This document shows positions 25,421 to 39,225 of a stretch of DNA of 64,000 nt, piece after piece. The notes under the pieces were generated by a model. The model was not told the origin of the DNA, did no database searches, and saw nothing but the letters and a program-made list of their open reading frames with translations. Positions within the stretch are counted from its first letter, which is position 1; the number at the start of each line of letters is the position of its first letter. The position numbers were made by a program, and so were the translations under genes. Location of the stretch: assembly GCF_029227915.1 (NCBI RefSeq), contig NC_079884.1, positions 2,606,001-2,670,000 on the forward strand. The letters are read 5' to 3'. The stretch comes from Hydractinia symbiolongicarpus. Taxonomy: Eukaryota > Cnidaria > Hydrozoa > Anthoathecata > Hydractiniidae.

Positions 25421-27190
25421 TTTGACGTGATTGCCTGAACTTAGCGATTACATTGGGCGCTGTTGCAGCGCTTCATTTAAAAATTTAGATAAATAAGTCA
25501 TTCTTTACTGTGGGACCAATCTTAGCCGTTATCGCGCGCTGACGAAATAGCGACAGTTTCAAAAACTACATCTCACTGACTTTCTAACGGTGTCAGTCCG
25601 TTTGAGCTACAACGGTTGCGTGACACATTCGTACCAACATGTATTTAGTGATTTTCTTCCGATATTACTGAGTTGTTTCGCTTTCAACAGTGAAACAATT
25701 GACTGTGGGAATTAATTGAACTGATTTTGATCTGTGACCTTATAAATGTTATAAGTGATATAATTGGACTCCAAGAAATAACAATCTTTTTAATTGGACA
25801 TGATTGTGGGAAATCAGCGATTACATCAGGCTCTGTGGTAGCGCTTTATTTAAAAATTTAGATAAATAAATATTTTCTTACTGTGGGATTCATCCTGGCC
25901 GTTAGCACCCGCTGAATAAATAGGAACAGCTCCAAAGACTACATTTCGATGAACTTTCTAGCGGTATAAATCCGTTTGAGTTACAACAGTTGCGTCACAC
26001 ATTCGTACCAACATGTATTTAGAGATTTTTTTCAGATATTCCTAAGTTGTATCGCTTTCAACAGTGAAACAATTGACTGTGGGACTTAATTAAACTGATT
26101 TTGAACTTTGACCTTGTAAATGTGATAAATGAGGCATTTTGACTACAAGAAATAACTTTCTTTTTAACTTGACATGATTGCTGGAATTCAACGATTACAT
26201 CAGACTCTGTGGTAGCGTTTTTTTTAAAAATTAAGATAAATAAGTCTTTTCTTACTGTGAGACTAATTCTGGCCGTTAGCACCCGCTGAATAGATAGGAA
26301 CAATTTCAAAGACTACATTTCAATGAACTTTCTAGCGGTATAAATCCGTTTGAGTTACCACGGTCGGGCCACATATTTATACCAACATGTATTTTGCGAT
26401 ATGTTTCTGATAGTACTAGGTTGCATCGCTTTTAACAGTGAAACGATTGACTCTTGGACTTAATTGAACTGATTTTGGACTGTGACCTTATAAATGTTAT
26501 AAGTGAGACAATTGGACTCCAAGAAATAACATTCTTCTTAATTTGACATGATTGCAGGAACTCAGCGATTACACTGGTCGCTGTGGTAGCGCTTCATTTA
26601 AAAATTTAGATAAATAAATCATTCTTTACTGTGGCACCAATCCTAGCCGTTATCGCGCGCTGAAGAAATAGCGACAGTTTCAAAAACTACATCTCACTGA
26701 CTGTCTAACGGTGTCAGTCCGTTTGAATTACAACGGTTGGGTGACATATTCGTACCAACATGTACTTAGCGATAGTATTCGGATATTACTAGGTTGCATC
26801 GCTTTTAACAGTGAAACGTTTGACTGTGGGACTTAATTGAACTAACTTTGGACTGTGACGTGTTAAATGTGATAAATGAGACAATTGGACTCCAAGAAAT
26901 AACATTCTTCTTAATTTGACGTGATTGCCTGAACTCAGCGATTACATTGGGCGCTGTGGTAGCGCTTCATTTAAAAATTTAGATAATTAAGTCATTCTTT
27001 ACAGTGGGACCAATCCTAGCCGTTATCGCGCGCTGAAGAAATAGCGACAGTTTCAAAAACTACATTTCATTGACTTTCTAACAGTATCAATCCGCTTCAG
27101 TTACAACAGTTGCGTCACATATTCGTACCAAAACGTACTTATCGATAGTATTCGGATATTAATAGATTGCATCGCTTTTGACAGTGAAAC
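25420..27190 (+). repeat. Segment with a shortened partner at 32510-33900
   Basis: About 25420-26380 matches 32510-33470 at an offset of 7092 bp (19 monomers). About 26750-27190 matches 33470-33900 at an offset of 6719 bp (18 monomers). The partner therefore lacks one monomer. Shared variants include AAATATTTTCTTACTGTG, a CGGTCGGGCCAC form of the segment before the conserved block, and TTTACAGTGGGACC. Confidence 0.75.
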
Positions 27191-28012
27191 GATTGACTGT
27201 GGAACTTAATTGAACTAACTTTGGACTGTGACCTGTTAAATGTGATAAATGAGACAATTGGACTCCAAGAAATAACATTCTTCTTAATTTGACGTGATTG
27301 CCTGAACTTAGCGATTACATTGGGCGCTGTGGCAGCGCTTCATTTAAAAATTTAGATAAATAAGTCATTCTTTACTGTGGGACCAATCTTAGCCGTTATC
27401 GCGCGCTGACGAAATAGCGACAGTTTCAAAAACTATATCTCACTGACTTTCTAATGGTGTCAGTCCGTTTGAGCTACAACGGTTGCGTCACACATTCGTA
27501 CCAACATGTAATTTGCGATACGTTTCTGATAGTACTAGGTTGCATCGCTTTTAACAGTGAAACGATTGACTCTGGGACTTAATTGAACTGATTTTGGACT
27601 GTGACCTTATAAATGTTATAAGTGAGACAATTGGACTCCAAGAAATAACAATCTTTTTAATTTGACATGATTGTGGGAAATCAGCGATTACATCAGGCTC
27701 TGTGGTAGCGCTTTATTTAAAAATTTAGATAAATAAATCTTTTCTTACTGTGGGATTCATCCTGGCCGTTAGCACCCGCTGAATAAATAGGGACAGTTTC
27801 AAACACTACATCTCACTGACTTTCTAACGGTGTCAGTCCGTTTGAATTACAACGGTTGGGTCACATATTCGTACCAACATTTATTTAGCGATATTTTTTC
27901 TGATATTACTATGTTGCATCGCTTTTAACAGTGAAACGATTGACTGTGGGACTTAATTGAACTAACTTTGGACTGTGACCTGTTAAATGTGATAAATGAG
28001 ACAATGGGACTC
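27191..28012 (+). repeat. Chimeric monomers between two segments
   Basis: Two in-phase monomers of mixed ancestry. Near 27490-27515 a GCGTCACACATTCG left part continues as the GTAATTTGCGATACG type. Near 27600-27660 a CTTATAAATGTTATAAG monomer continues as the AACAATCTTTTTAATTTG type. Both joins lie in stretches shared by the parental types. Confidence 0.7.
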
Positions 28013-30275
28013 CAAGAAATAACATTCTTCTTAATTTGACGTGATTGCCTGAACTCAGCGATTTCAATGGGCGCTGTGGTAGCGCTTCATTTAAAAATTC
28101 AGATAATTAAATCATTCTTTACTGTGGGACCAATCCTAGCCGTTATCGCGCGCTGAAGAAATAGCGACAGTTTCAAAAACTACATTTCATTGACTTTCTA
28201 ACAGTATCAATCCGCTTCAGTTACAACAGTTGCGTAACATATTCGTACCAACATGTACTTATCGATAGTATTCGGATATTAATAGGTTGCATCGCTTTTG
28301 ACAGTGAAACGTTTGACTGCGGGACTTAATTGAACTAACTTTGGACTGTGACCTGTTAAATGTGATAAATGAGAAAATTGGACTCCAAGAAATAACATTC
28401 TTCTTAAATTGACGTGATTGCCTGAACTTAGCGATTACATTGGGCGCTGTGGCAGCGCTTCATTTAAAAATTTAGATAAATAAGTCATTCTTTACTGTGG
28501 GACCAATCTGAGCCGTTATCGCGCGCTGACGAAATAGCGACAGTTTCAAAAACTACATCTCACTGACTTTCTAACGGTGTCAGTCCGTTTGAGCTACAAC
28601 GGTTGCGTGACACATTCGTACCAACATGTACTTAGTGATTTTCTTCCGATATTACTAAGTTGTTTCGCTTTCAACAGTGAAACAATTGACTGTGGGAATT
28701 AATTGAACTGATTTTGATCTGTGACCTTATAAATGTTATAAGTGAGACAATTGGACTCCAAGAAATAACATTCTTCTTGATTTGACATGATTGCAGGAAC
28801 TCAGCGATTACACTGGTCGCTGTGGTAGCGCTTCATTTAAAAATTTAGATAAATAAATCATTCTTTACTGTGGCACCAATCCTAGCCGTTATTGCGCGCT
28901 GAAGAAATAGCGACAGTTTCAAAAACTACATCTCACTGACTGTCTAACGGTGTCAGTCCGTTAGAGTTACAACGGTTGGGTGACATATTCGTACCAACAT
29001 GTACTTAGCGATAGTATTCGGATATTACTAGGTTGCATCGCTTTTAACAGTGAAACGTTTGACTGTGGGACTTAATTGAACTAACTTTGGACTGTGACGT
29101 GTTAAATGTGATAAATGAGACAATTGGACTCCAAGAAATAACATTCTTCTTAATTTGACGTGATTGCCTGAACTCAGCGATTACATTGGTCGCTGTGGTA
29201 GCGCTTCATTTAAAAGTTTAGATAATTAAGTCATTCTTTACTGTGGGACCAATCCTAGCCGTTATCGCGCGCTGAAGAAATAGCGACAGTTTCAAAAACT
29301 ACATTTCATTGACTTTCTAACAGTATCAATCCGCTTCAGTTACAACAGTTGCGTCACATATTCGTACCAACACGTACTTATCGATAGTATTCGGATATTA
29401 ATAGGTTGCATCGCTTTTGACAGTGAAACGTTTGACTGCGGGACTTAATTGAACTGATTTTGGACTTTGACCTGTCAAATGTAATAAATGAGCCAATTTG
29501 ACTACAAGAAATAACATTCTTCTTAACTTGACATGATTGCTGGAACTCAGCGATTACACTGGGCGCTGTGGTAGCGCTTTATTAAAAAATTAAGATAAAT
29601 AAGTCATTTTTTACTGTGGGACCAATCCTAGCCGTTAGTTTGCGCTGAGGAAATAGAGACAGTTTCAAAAACTACATTTCATTGACTTTCTAACGGTGTC
29701 AGTCCGTTCGAGTTACAACGGTTGGGTCACATATTCCTACCAACATGTAATTTGCGATACGTTTCAGATAGTACTAGGTTGCATCGCTTTTAACAGTGAA
29801 ACGATTGACTCTGGGACTTAATTGAACTGATTTTGGACTGTGACCTTATAAATGTTAAAAGTGAGACAATTGGACTCCAAGAAATAATATTCTTCTTAAT
29901 TTGACATGATTGCAGGAACTCAGCGGTTACACTGGTCGCTGTGGTAGCGCTTCATTTAAAAATTTAGATAAATAAATCATTCTTTACTGTGGGACCAATC
30001 CTAGCCGTTATCGCGCGCTGAAGAAATAGCGACAGTTTCAAAAACTACATCTCACTGACTTTCTAACGGTGTCAGTCCGTTTGAGCTACAACGGTTGCGT
30101 CACACATTCGTACCAACATGTATTTAGTGATTTTCTTCCGATATTACTAAGTTGTTTCGCTTTCAACAGTGAAACAATTGACTGTGGGAACTAATTGAAC
30201 TGATTTTGATCTGTGACCTTATAAATGTTATAAGTAAGATAATTGGACTCCAAGAAATAACAATCTTTTTAATTT
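28013..30275 (+). repeat. Six-monomer segment, copy 2
   Basis: Partner of 23161-25420 at an offset of 4852 bp. Minor differences include GATTTCAATGGGC at about 28060 versus GATTACATTGGGC. Its first part (28000-28610) is repeated once more at 30610-31220, an offset of 2612 bp (seven monomers). Confidence 0.78.
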
Positions 30276-30690
30276 GACATGATTGTGGGAAATCAGCGAT
30301 TACATCAGGCTCTGTGGTAGCGCTTTATTTAAAAATTTAGATAAATAAATCTTTTCTTACTGTGGGATTCATCCTGGCCGTTAGCACCCGCTGAATAAAT
30401 AGGGACAGTTTCAAACACTACATCTCACTGACTTTCTAACGGTGTCAGTCCGTTTGAATTACAACGGTTGGGTCACATATTCGTACCAACATTTATTTAG
30501 CGATATTTTTTCTGATATTACTATGTTGCATCGCTTTTAACAGTGAAACGATTGACTGTGGGACTTAATTGAACTAACTTTGGACTGTGACCTGTTAAAT
30601 GTGATAAATGAGACAATGGGACTCCAAGAAATAACATTCTTCTTAATTTGACGTGATTGCCTGAACTCAGCGATTACATTGGGCGCTGTG
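29890..30690 (+). repeat. Two-monomer segment, copy 1 (partner at 31383)
   Basis: Matches 31383-32183 at an offset of 1493 bp (four monomers). It carries the GCAGGAACTCAGCGGTTAC variant and the following CAACATTTATTTAGCG variant in both copies. Confidence 0.72.
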
Positions 30691-31220
30691 GTAGCGCTTC
30701 ATTTAAAAATTCAGATAATTAAATCATTCTTTACTGTGGGACCAATCCTAGCCGTTATCGCGCGCTGAAGAAATAGCGACAGTTTCAAAAACTACATTTC
30801 ATTGACTTTCTAACAGTATCAATCCGCTTCAGTTACAACAGTTGCGTAACATATTCGTACCAACATGTACTTATCGATAGTATTCGGATATTAATAGTTT
30901 GCATCGCTTTTGACAGTGAAACGTTTGACTGCGGGACTTAATTGAACTAACTTTGGACTGTGACCTGTTAAATGTGATAAATGAGAAAATTGGACTCCAA
31001 GAAATAACATTCTTCTTAAATTGACGTGATTGCCTGAACTTAGCGATTACATTGGGCGCTGTGGCAGCGCTTCATTTAAAAATTTAGATAAATAAGTCAT
31101 TCTTTACTGTGGGACCAATCTGAGCCGTTGTCGCGCGCTGACGAAATAGCGACAGTTTCAAAAACTACATCTCACTGACTTTCTAACGGTGTCAGTCCGT
31201 TTGAGCTACAACGGTTGCGT
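30610..31220 (+). repeat. Partial copy of the 28.0-28.6 kb segment
   Basis: Repeats 28000-28610 at an offset of 2612 bp with the CCAATCTGAGCCGTTG form. It ends at about 31215, where GGTTGCGTGACATATTC continues as the CAACATGTACTTAGCGATAG type instead of the expected GTGATTTTCTTCC type. This is a chimeric join in the conserved block. Confidence 0.72.
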
Positions 31221-32509
31221 GACATATTCATACCAACATGTACTTAGCGATAGTATTCGGATATTACTAGGTTGCATCGCTTTTAACAGTGAAACGTTTG
31301 ACTGTGGGACTTAATTGAACTAACTTTGGACTGTGACGTGTTAAATGTGATAAATGAGACAATTGGACTCCAAGAAATAACATTCTTCTTAATTTGACAT
31401 GATTGCAGGAACTCAGCGGTTACACTGGTCGCTGTGGTAGCGCTTCATTTAAAAATTTAGATAAATAAATCATTCTTTACTGTGGGACCAATCCTAGCCG
31501 TTATCGCGCGCTGAAGAAATAGCGACAGTTTCAAAAACTACATCTCACTGACTTTCTAACGGTGTCAGTCCGTTTGAGCTACAACGGTTGCGTCACACAT
31601 TCGTACCAACATGTATTTAGTGATTTTCTTCCGATATTACTAAGTTGTTTCGCTTTCAACAGTGAAACAATTGACTGTGGGAATTAATTGAACTGATTTT
31701 GATCTGTGACCTTATAAATGTTATAAGTAAGATAATTGGACTCCAAGAAATAACAATCTTTTTAATTTGACATGATTGTGGGAAATCAGCGATTACATCA
31801 GGCTCTGTGGTAGCGCTTTATTTAAAAATTTAGATAAATAAATCTTTTCTTACTGTGGGATTCATCCTGGCCGTTAGCACCCGCTAAATAAATAGGGACA
31901 GTTTCAAACACTACATCTTACTGACTTTCTAACGGTGTCAGTCCGTTTGAATTACAACGGTTGGGTCACATATTCGTACCAACATTTATTTAGTGATATT
32001 TTTTCTGATATTACTATGTTGCATCGCTTTTAACAGTGAAACGATTGACTGTGGGACTTAATTGAACTAACTTTGGACTGTGACCTGTTAAATGTGATAA
32101 ATGAGACAATGGGACTCCAAGAAATAACATTCTTCTTAATTTGACGTGATTGCCTGAACTCAGCGATTACATTGGGCGCTGTGGTAGCGCTTCATTTAAA
32201 AATTCAGATAATTAAGTCATTCTTTACTGTGGGACCAATCCTAGCCGTTATCGCGCGCTGAAGAAATAGCGACAGTTTCAAAAACTACATTTCATTGACT
32301 TTCTAACAGTATTAATCCGCTTCAGTTACAACAGTTGCGTCACATATTCGTACCAACATGTACTTATCGATAGTATTCGGATATTAATAGGTTGCATCGC
32401 TTTTGACAGTGAAACGTTTGATTGCGGGACTTAATTGAACTAACTTTGGACTGTGACCTGTTAAATGTGATAAATGAGAAAATTGGACTCCAAGAAATAA
32501 AATTCTTCT
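31221..32509 (+). repeat. Mosaic segment including a two-monomer copy
   Basis: About 31220-31390 resembles 28978-29150; 31383-32183 repeats 29890-30690. The monomer from 32192 is of the TTCAGATAATTAAG type and resembles those at 1870, 13446 and 16140. No non-satellite sequence is present. Confidence 0.7.
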
Positions 32510-33900
32510 TAATTTGACGTGATTGCCTGAACTTAGCGATTACATTGGGCGCTGTGGCAGCGCTTCATTTAAAAATTTAGATAAATAAGTCATTTTTTAC
32601 TGTGGGACCAATTATAGCCGTTATCGCGCGCTGACGAAATAGCGACAGTTTCAAAAACTACATCTCACTGACTTTCTAATGGTGTCAGTCCGTTTGAGCT
32701 ACAACGGTTGCGTGACACATTCGTACCAACATGTATTTAGTGATTTTCTTCCGATATTACTAAGTTGTTTCGCTTTCAACAGTGAAACAATTGACTGTGG
32801 GAATTAATTGAACTGATTTTGATCTGTGACCTTATAAATGTTATAAGTGATATAATTGGACTCCAAGAAATAACAATCTTTTTAATTTGACATGATTGTG
32901 GGAAATCAGCGATTACATCAGGCTCTGTGGTAGCGCTTTATTTAAAAATTTAGATAAATAAATATTTTCTTACTGTGGGATTCATCCTGGCCGTTAGCAC
33001 CCGCTGAATAAATAGGAACAGCTCCAAAGACTACATTTCGATGAACTTTCTAGCGGTATAAATCCGTTTGAGTTACAACAGTTGCGTCACACATTCGTAC
33101 CAACATGTATTTAGAGATTTTTTTCAGATATTCCTAAGTTGTATCGCTTTCAACAGTGAAACAATTGACTGTGGGACTTAATTAAACTGATTTTGAACTT
33201 TGACCTTGTAAATGTGATAAATGAGGCATTTTGACTACAAGAAATAACTTTCTTTTTAACTTGACATGATTGCTGGAATTCAACGATTACATCAGACTCT
33301 GTGGTAGCGTTTTTTTAAAAAATTTAGATAAATAAGTCTTTTCTTACTGTGAGACTAATTCTGGCCGTTAGCACCCGCTGAATAGATAGGAACAATTTCA
33401 AAGACTACATTTCAATGAACATTCTAGCGGTATAAATCCGTTTGAGTTACCACGGTCGGGCCACATATTCGTACCAACATGTACTTAGCGATAGTATTCG
33501 GATATTACTAGGTTGCATCGGTTTTAACAGTGAAACGTTTGACTGTGGGACTTAATTGAAATAACTTTGGACTGTGACGTGTTAAATGTGATAAATGAGA
33601 CAATTGGACTCCAAGAAATAACATTCTTCTTAATTTGACGTGATTGCCTGAACTCAGCGATTACATTGGGCGATGTAGTAGCGCTTCATTTAAAAATTTA
33701 GATAATTAAGTCATTCTTTACAGTGGGACCAATCCTAGCCGTTATCGCGCGCTGAAGAAATAGCGACAGTTTCAAAAACTACATTTCATTGACTTTCTAA
33801 CAGTATCAATCCGCTTCAGTTACAACAGTTGCGTCACATATTCGTACCAACACGTACTTATCGATATTATTCGGATATTAATAGATTGCATCGCTTTTGA
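32510..33900 (+). repeat. Partner of 25420-27190, lacking one monomer
   Basis: The offset to the partner changes from 7092 to 6719 bp at about 33455-33490, inside the conserved block (CGGGCCACATATTCGTACC). The join therefore lost exactly one monomer while keeping phase. Confidence 0.75.
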
Positions 33901-34424
33901 CAGTGAAACGTTTGACTGCGGGACTTAATTAAACTGATTTTGGACTTTGACCTGATAAATGTAATAAATGAGCCAATTTGACTACAAGAAATAACATTCT
34001 TCTTAATTTGACATGATTGCAGGAACTCAGCAATTACACTGGTCTCTGTGGTAGCGCTTCATTTAAAAATTTAGATAAATAAATCATTTTTTACTGTGGG
34101 ACCAATCCTAGCCGTTATCGTGCGCTGAAGAAATAGCGACAGTTTCGAAAACTACATCTCACTGACTTTCTAACGGTGTCAGTCCGTTTGAGCTACAACG
34201 GTTGCGTCACACATTCGTACCAACATGTATTTAGTGATTTTCTTCCGAGATTACTAAGTTGTTTCGCTTTCAACATTGAAACAATTGACTGTGGGAATTA
34301 ATTGAACTGATTTTGATCTGTGACCTTATAAATGTTATAAGTGAGATAATTGGACTCCAAGAAATAACAATCTTTTTAATTTGACATGATTGTGGGAAAT
34401 CAGCGATTACATCAGGCTTTGTGG
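33901..34424 (+). repeat. Transition to divergent middle region
   Basis: One and a half in-phase monomers with private changes (CGTGCGCTGAAG, CTGGTCTCTGTGG, TTCCGAGATTAC). From here rightward the large, nearly identical HORs of the left half stop, and subfamilies with TTGACCTTCTAAATGTG and GAGCCATTTTGACTAC become common. Confidence 0.7.
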
Positions 34425-35715
34425 TAGCGCTTCATTTAAAAATTTAGATAAATAAGTCATTCTTTACTGTGGAACCAATCCTAGCCGTTTTTGCGCGCTG
34501 AAGAAATAGCGACAGTTTCAAAAACTACATCTCACTGACTTTCTAACGGTGTCAACCCGTTTAGGTTACAACAGTTGGGTCACTTATTCGTACCAACAAG
34601 TATTTAGCGATATTTTTTCTGATATTACTATGTTGCATCGCTTTTAACAGTGAAACGATTGACTCTGGGACTTAATTGAACTAACTTTGGACTGTGACGT
34701 GTTAAATGTGATAAATGAGACAATTGGACTGCAAGAAATAACATTCTTCTTAATTTGACGTGATTGCCTGAACTCAGCGATTACATTGGGCGCTGTGGCA
34801 GCGCTTCATATAAAAATTAAGATAAATAAGTCATTCTTTACTGTGGGACCAATCCTAGACGTTATCGCGCACTGAAGAAATAGAGACAGTTTCAAAAACT
34901 ACATTTCATTGACTTTCTAACGGTGTCAATCCGTTTGAGTTACAGCGGTTGCGTCACACATTCGTACCAACATGTATTTAGTGATTTTTTTCAGATATTC
35001 CTCAGTTGTATCGCTTTCAACAGTTAAACGATTGACTGTGGGACTTAATTGAACTGATTTTGAACTTTGACCTTCTAAATGTGATAAATGAGCCATTTTG
35101 ACTACAAGAAATAACATTCTTTTTAATTTGACATGATTGCTGGAATTCAACGATTACATCAGGCTCTGTGGTAGCGTTTTATTTAAAAAATTAGATAAAT
35201 AAGTCTTTTTTTACTGTGAGACCAATTCTGGCCGTTAGAACCCGCTGAATAAATAGGAACAATTTCAAAGGCTACATTTCAATGAACTTTCTAGCGGTAT
35301 AAATCCGTTTGAGTTACAACGGTTGCGTCACATATTCGTACCAAAATGTATTTAGCGATTGTATTCGGATATTACTAGGTTGCATCGCTTATAACAGTGC
35401 AACGTTTGACTGTGGGACTTAATTGAACTGATTTTGGACTTTGACCTTATAAATGTGATAAATGAGCCAGTTTGACTACTAGAAATAACATTCTTCTTAA
35501 CTTGACATGATTGCCTTAACTCAGCGATTACATTGGCGCTGTGGTAGCGCTTCATTTAAAAAATTAGATGAATAAGTCATTCTTTACTGTGGGACCAATC
35601 CTAGCCGTTATCACGCGCTGAAGAAATAGCGACAGTTTCAAAAACTGCATTTCATTGTTTTTCTAACAGTATCAATCCACTTCAGTTACAACAGTTGCGT
35701 CACATATTCGTACCA
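34425..35715 (+). repeat. ~3.5-monomer segment, copy 1 (partner at 35918)
   Basis: Matches 35918-37210 at an offset of 1493 bp (four monomers). Shared variants include CCGTTTTTGCGCGCTG, CAACAAGTATTTAGCG, GAGTTACAGCGGTTG and GCTTATAACAGTG. The right edge is in the conserved block: CAACATGAACTTATCG here, CAACATGTATTTAGCG in the partner. Confidence 0.8.
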
Positions 35716-35917
35716 ACATGAACTTATCGATAGTAATCGGATATTACTAGGTTGCATCGCTTTTGACAGTGAAACGTTTGACTGTGGGACTTAATTGAAC
35801 TAACTTTGGACTGTGACGTGTTAAATGTGATAAATGAGACAATTGGACTCCAAGAAATAACATTCTTCTTAATTTGACGTGATTGCCTCAACTCAGCGAT
35901 TACATTGGGCGCTGTGG
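35716..35917 (+). repeat. Half monomer between the two copies
   Basis: Second half of a monomer of the GAACTTATCGATAGTAATCGG type, in phase, joining copy 1 to copy 2. Confidence 0.65.
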
Positions 35918-37210
35918 TAGCGCTTCATTTAAAAATTTAGATAAATAAGTCATTCTTTACTGTGGAACCAATCCTAGCCGTTTTTGCGCGCTGAAAAAAT
36001 AGCGACAGTTTCAAAAACTACATCTCACTGACTTTCTAACGGTGTCAATCCGTTTAGGTTACAACAGTTGGGTCACTTATTCGTACCAACAAGTATTTAG
36101 CGATATTTTTTCTGATATTACTATGTTGCATCGCTTTTAACAGTGAAACGATTGACTCTGGGACTTAATTGAACTAACTTTGGACTGTGACGTGCTAAAT
36201 GTGATAAATGAGACAATTGGACTCCAAGAAATAACATTCTTCTTAATTTGACGTGATTGCCTGAACTCAGCATTTACATTGGGCGCTGTGGCAGCGCTTC
36301 ATTTAAAAATTAAGATAAATAAGTCATTCTTTACTGTGGGACCAATCCTAGCCGTTATCGCGCGCTGAAGAAATAGAGACAGTTTCAAAAACTCCATTTC
36401 ATTGACTTTCTAACGGTGTCAATCCGTTTGAGTTACAGCGGTTGCGTCACACATTCGTACCAACATGTATTTAGTGATTTTTTTCAGATATTCCTCAGTT
36501 GTATCGCTTTCAACAGTTAAACGATTGACTGTGGGACTTAATTGAACTGATTTTGAACTTTGACCTTCTAAATGTGATAAATGAGCCATTTTGACTACAA
36601 GAAATAACATTCTTTTTAATTTGACATGATTGCTGGAATTCAACGATTACATCAGGCTCTGTGGTAGCGTTTTATTTAAAAATTTAGATAAATCAGTCTT
36701 TTTTTACTGTGAGACCAATTCTGGCCGTTAGAACCCGCTGAATAAATAGGAACAATTTCAAAGACTACAATTCAATGAACTTTCTAGCGGTATAAATCCG
36801 TTTGAGTTACAACGGTTGCGTCACATATTCGTACCAAAATGTATTTAGCGATTGTATTTGGATATTACTAGGTTGCATCGCTTATAACAGTGAAACGTTT
36901 GACTGTGGGACTTAATTGAACTGATTTTGGACTTTGACCTTATAAATGTGATAAATGAGCCAGTTTGACTACAAGAAATAACATTCTACTTAACTTGACA
37001 TGATTGCCTTAACTCAGCGATTACATTGGCGCTGTGGTAGCGCTTCATTTAAAAAATTAGATGAATAAGTCATTCGTTACTGGGGGACCAATCCTAGCCG
37101 TTATCACGCGCTGAAGAAATAGCGACAGTTTCAAAAACTGCATTTCATTGTTTTTCTAACAGTATCAATCCACTTCAGTTACAACAGTGGCGTCACATAT
37201 TCGTACCAAC
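35918..37210 (+). repeat. ~3.5-monomer segment, copy 2
   Basis: Partner of 34425-35715, with scattered substitutions (for example CAACAGTGGCGTCAC near 37183 versus CAACAGTTGCGTCAC). Confidence 0.8.
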
Positions 37211-37947
37211 ATGTATTTAGCGATATTTTTTCTGATATTACTAGGTCGCATCGCTTTTGACAGTGAAACGATTGATTCTGGGACTTCATTGAACTGATTT
37301 TGGACTGTGACCTTATAAATGTTATAAGTGAGACAATTGGACTCCAAGAAATAACATTCTTCTTAATTTGACGTGATTGCCTGAACTCAGCGATTACATT
37401 GGGCGCTGTGGCAGCGCTTCATTTAAAAATTAAGATAAATAAGTCATTCTTTACTGTGGGACCAATTCTGGCCGTTAGCACCCGCTGAATAAATAGGAAC
37501 AATTTCAAAGACTACATTTCAATGAACGTTCTAGCGGTATAAATCCGTTTGAGTTACAACGGTTGCGTCACATATTCGTACCAAAATGTATTTAGCGATT
37601 GTATTCGGATATTACTAGGTTGCCTCTCTTATAACAGTGAAACGTTTGACTGTGGGACTTAATTGAACTGATTTTGGACTTTGACCTTATAAATGAGATA
37701 AATGAGCCAGTTTGACTACAAGAAATAACAATCTTCTTAACCTGACATGATTGCTGGAACTCAGCGATCACACTGGGCGCTGTGGTAGCGCTTTATTTAA
37801 AAATTAAGATAAATAAGTCATTTTTTACTGTGGGACCAATCCTAACCGTTAGTTCGCGTTGAAGAAATAGAGACAGTTTCAAAAACTACATTTCATTGAC
37901 TTTCTAACGGTGTCAATCCGTTTGAGTTACAACAGTTGGGTCACATA
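37211..37947 (+). repeat. Two-monomer segment with chimeric monomer, copy 1
   Basis: About 37200-37740 matches 37948-38490 at an offset of 748 bp. Both copies contain a chimera near 37455 and 38205 in which ACTGTGGGACCAATT continues as CTGGCCGTTAGCACCCGC; elsewhere that second half follows GTGAGACC. From about 37725 a different match begins, to 38845 (offset 1120 bp). Confidence 0.75.
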
Positions 37948-38490
37948 TTCGTACCAACATGTATTTAGCGATATTTTTTCTGATATTACTAGGTCGCATC
38001 GCTTTTGACAGTGAAACGATTGACTCTGGGACTTCATTGAACTGATTTTGGACTGTGACCTTATAAATGTTATAAGTGAGACAATTGGACTCCAAGAAAT
38101 AACATTCTTCTTAATTTCACGTGATTGCCTGAACTCAGCGATTACATTGGGCGCTGTGGAAGCGCTTCATTTAAAAATTAAGATAAATAAGTCATTCTTT
38201 ACTGTGGGACCAATTCTGGCCGTTAGCACCCGCTGAATAAATAGGAACAATTTCAAAGACTACATTTCAATGAACGTTCTAGCGGTATAAATCCGTTTGA
38301 GTTACAACGGTTGCGTCACATATTCGTACCAAAATGTATTTAGCGATTGTATTCGGATATTACTAGGTTGCCTCTCTTATAACAGTGAAACGTTTGACTG
38401 TGGGACTTAATTGAACTGATTTTGGACTTTGACCTTATAAATGTGATAAATGAGCCAGTTTGACTACAAGAAATAACATTCTTCTTAACT
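37948..38490 (+). repeat. Two-monomer segment with chimeric monomer, copy 2
   Basis: Partner of the previous segment, including GTTGCCTCTCTTATAAC. One base change near 38157 gives GTGGAAGCGC instead of GTGGCAGCGC. Confidence 0.75.
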
Positions 38491-39225
38491 TGACATGATT
38501 GCATTAACTCAGCGATTACATTGGCGCTGTGGTAGCGCTTCATTTAAAAAATGAGATGAATAAGTCATTCTTTACTGTGGGACCAATCCTAGCCGTTATC
38601 ACGCGCTGAAGAAATAGCGACAGTTTCAAAAACTACATTTCATTGTTTTTCTAACAGTATCAATCCACTTCAGTTACAACAGTTGCGTCACATATTCGTA
38701 CCAACATGAACTTACCGATAGTATTCGGATATTACTAGGTTGCATCGCTTTTGACAGTGAATCGTTTGACTGCGGGACTTAATTGAACTGATTTTGGACT
38801 TTGACCTTATAAATGTAATAAATGAGACAATTTGACTACAAGAAATAACAATCTTCTTAACCTGACATGATTGCTGGAACTCAGCGATCATACTGGGCGC
38901 TGTGGTAGCGCTTTATTTAAAAATTAAGATAAATAAGTCATTTTTTACTGTGGGACCAATCCTAGCCGTTAGTTCGCGTTGAAGAAATAGAGACAGTTTC
39001 AAAAACTACATTTCATTGACTTTCTAACGGTGTCAATCCGTTTGAGTTACAACAGTTGGGTCACATATTCGTACCAACATGTATTTAGCGATATTTTTTC
39101 TGATATTACTAGGTTGCATCGCTTTTGACAGTGAAACGATTGACTCTGGGACTTCATTGAACTGATTTTGGACTGTGACCTTATAAATATTATAAGTGAG
39201 ACAATTGGACTCCAAGAAATAACAT
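38491..39225 (+). repeat. Divergent monomers with partner at 37725
   Basis: About 38845-39225 repeats 37725-38110 at an offset of 1120 bp (three monomers), with the rare AACCTGACATGATTGC and TTCATTGAACTG variants. Confidence 0.7.

Noticed and set aside
38048-38236. A 62-codon plus-strand open frame
   Set aside because: It lies wholly inside the satellite across a chimeric monomer, and it is opened by a point change (GTGGAAGCGC) not seen in neighbours. Chance frame.
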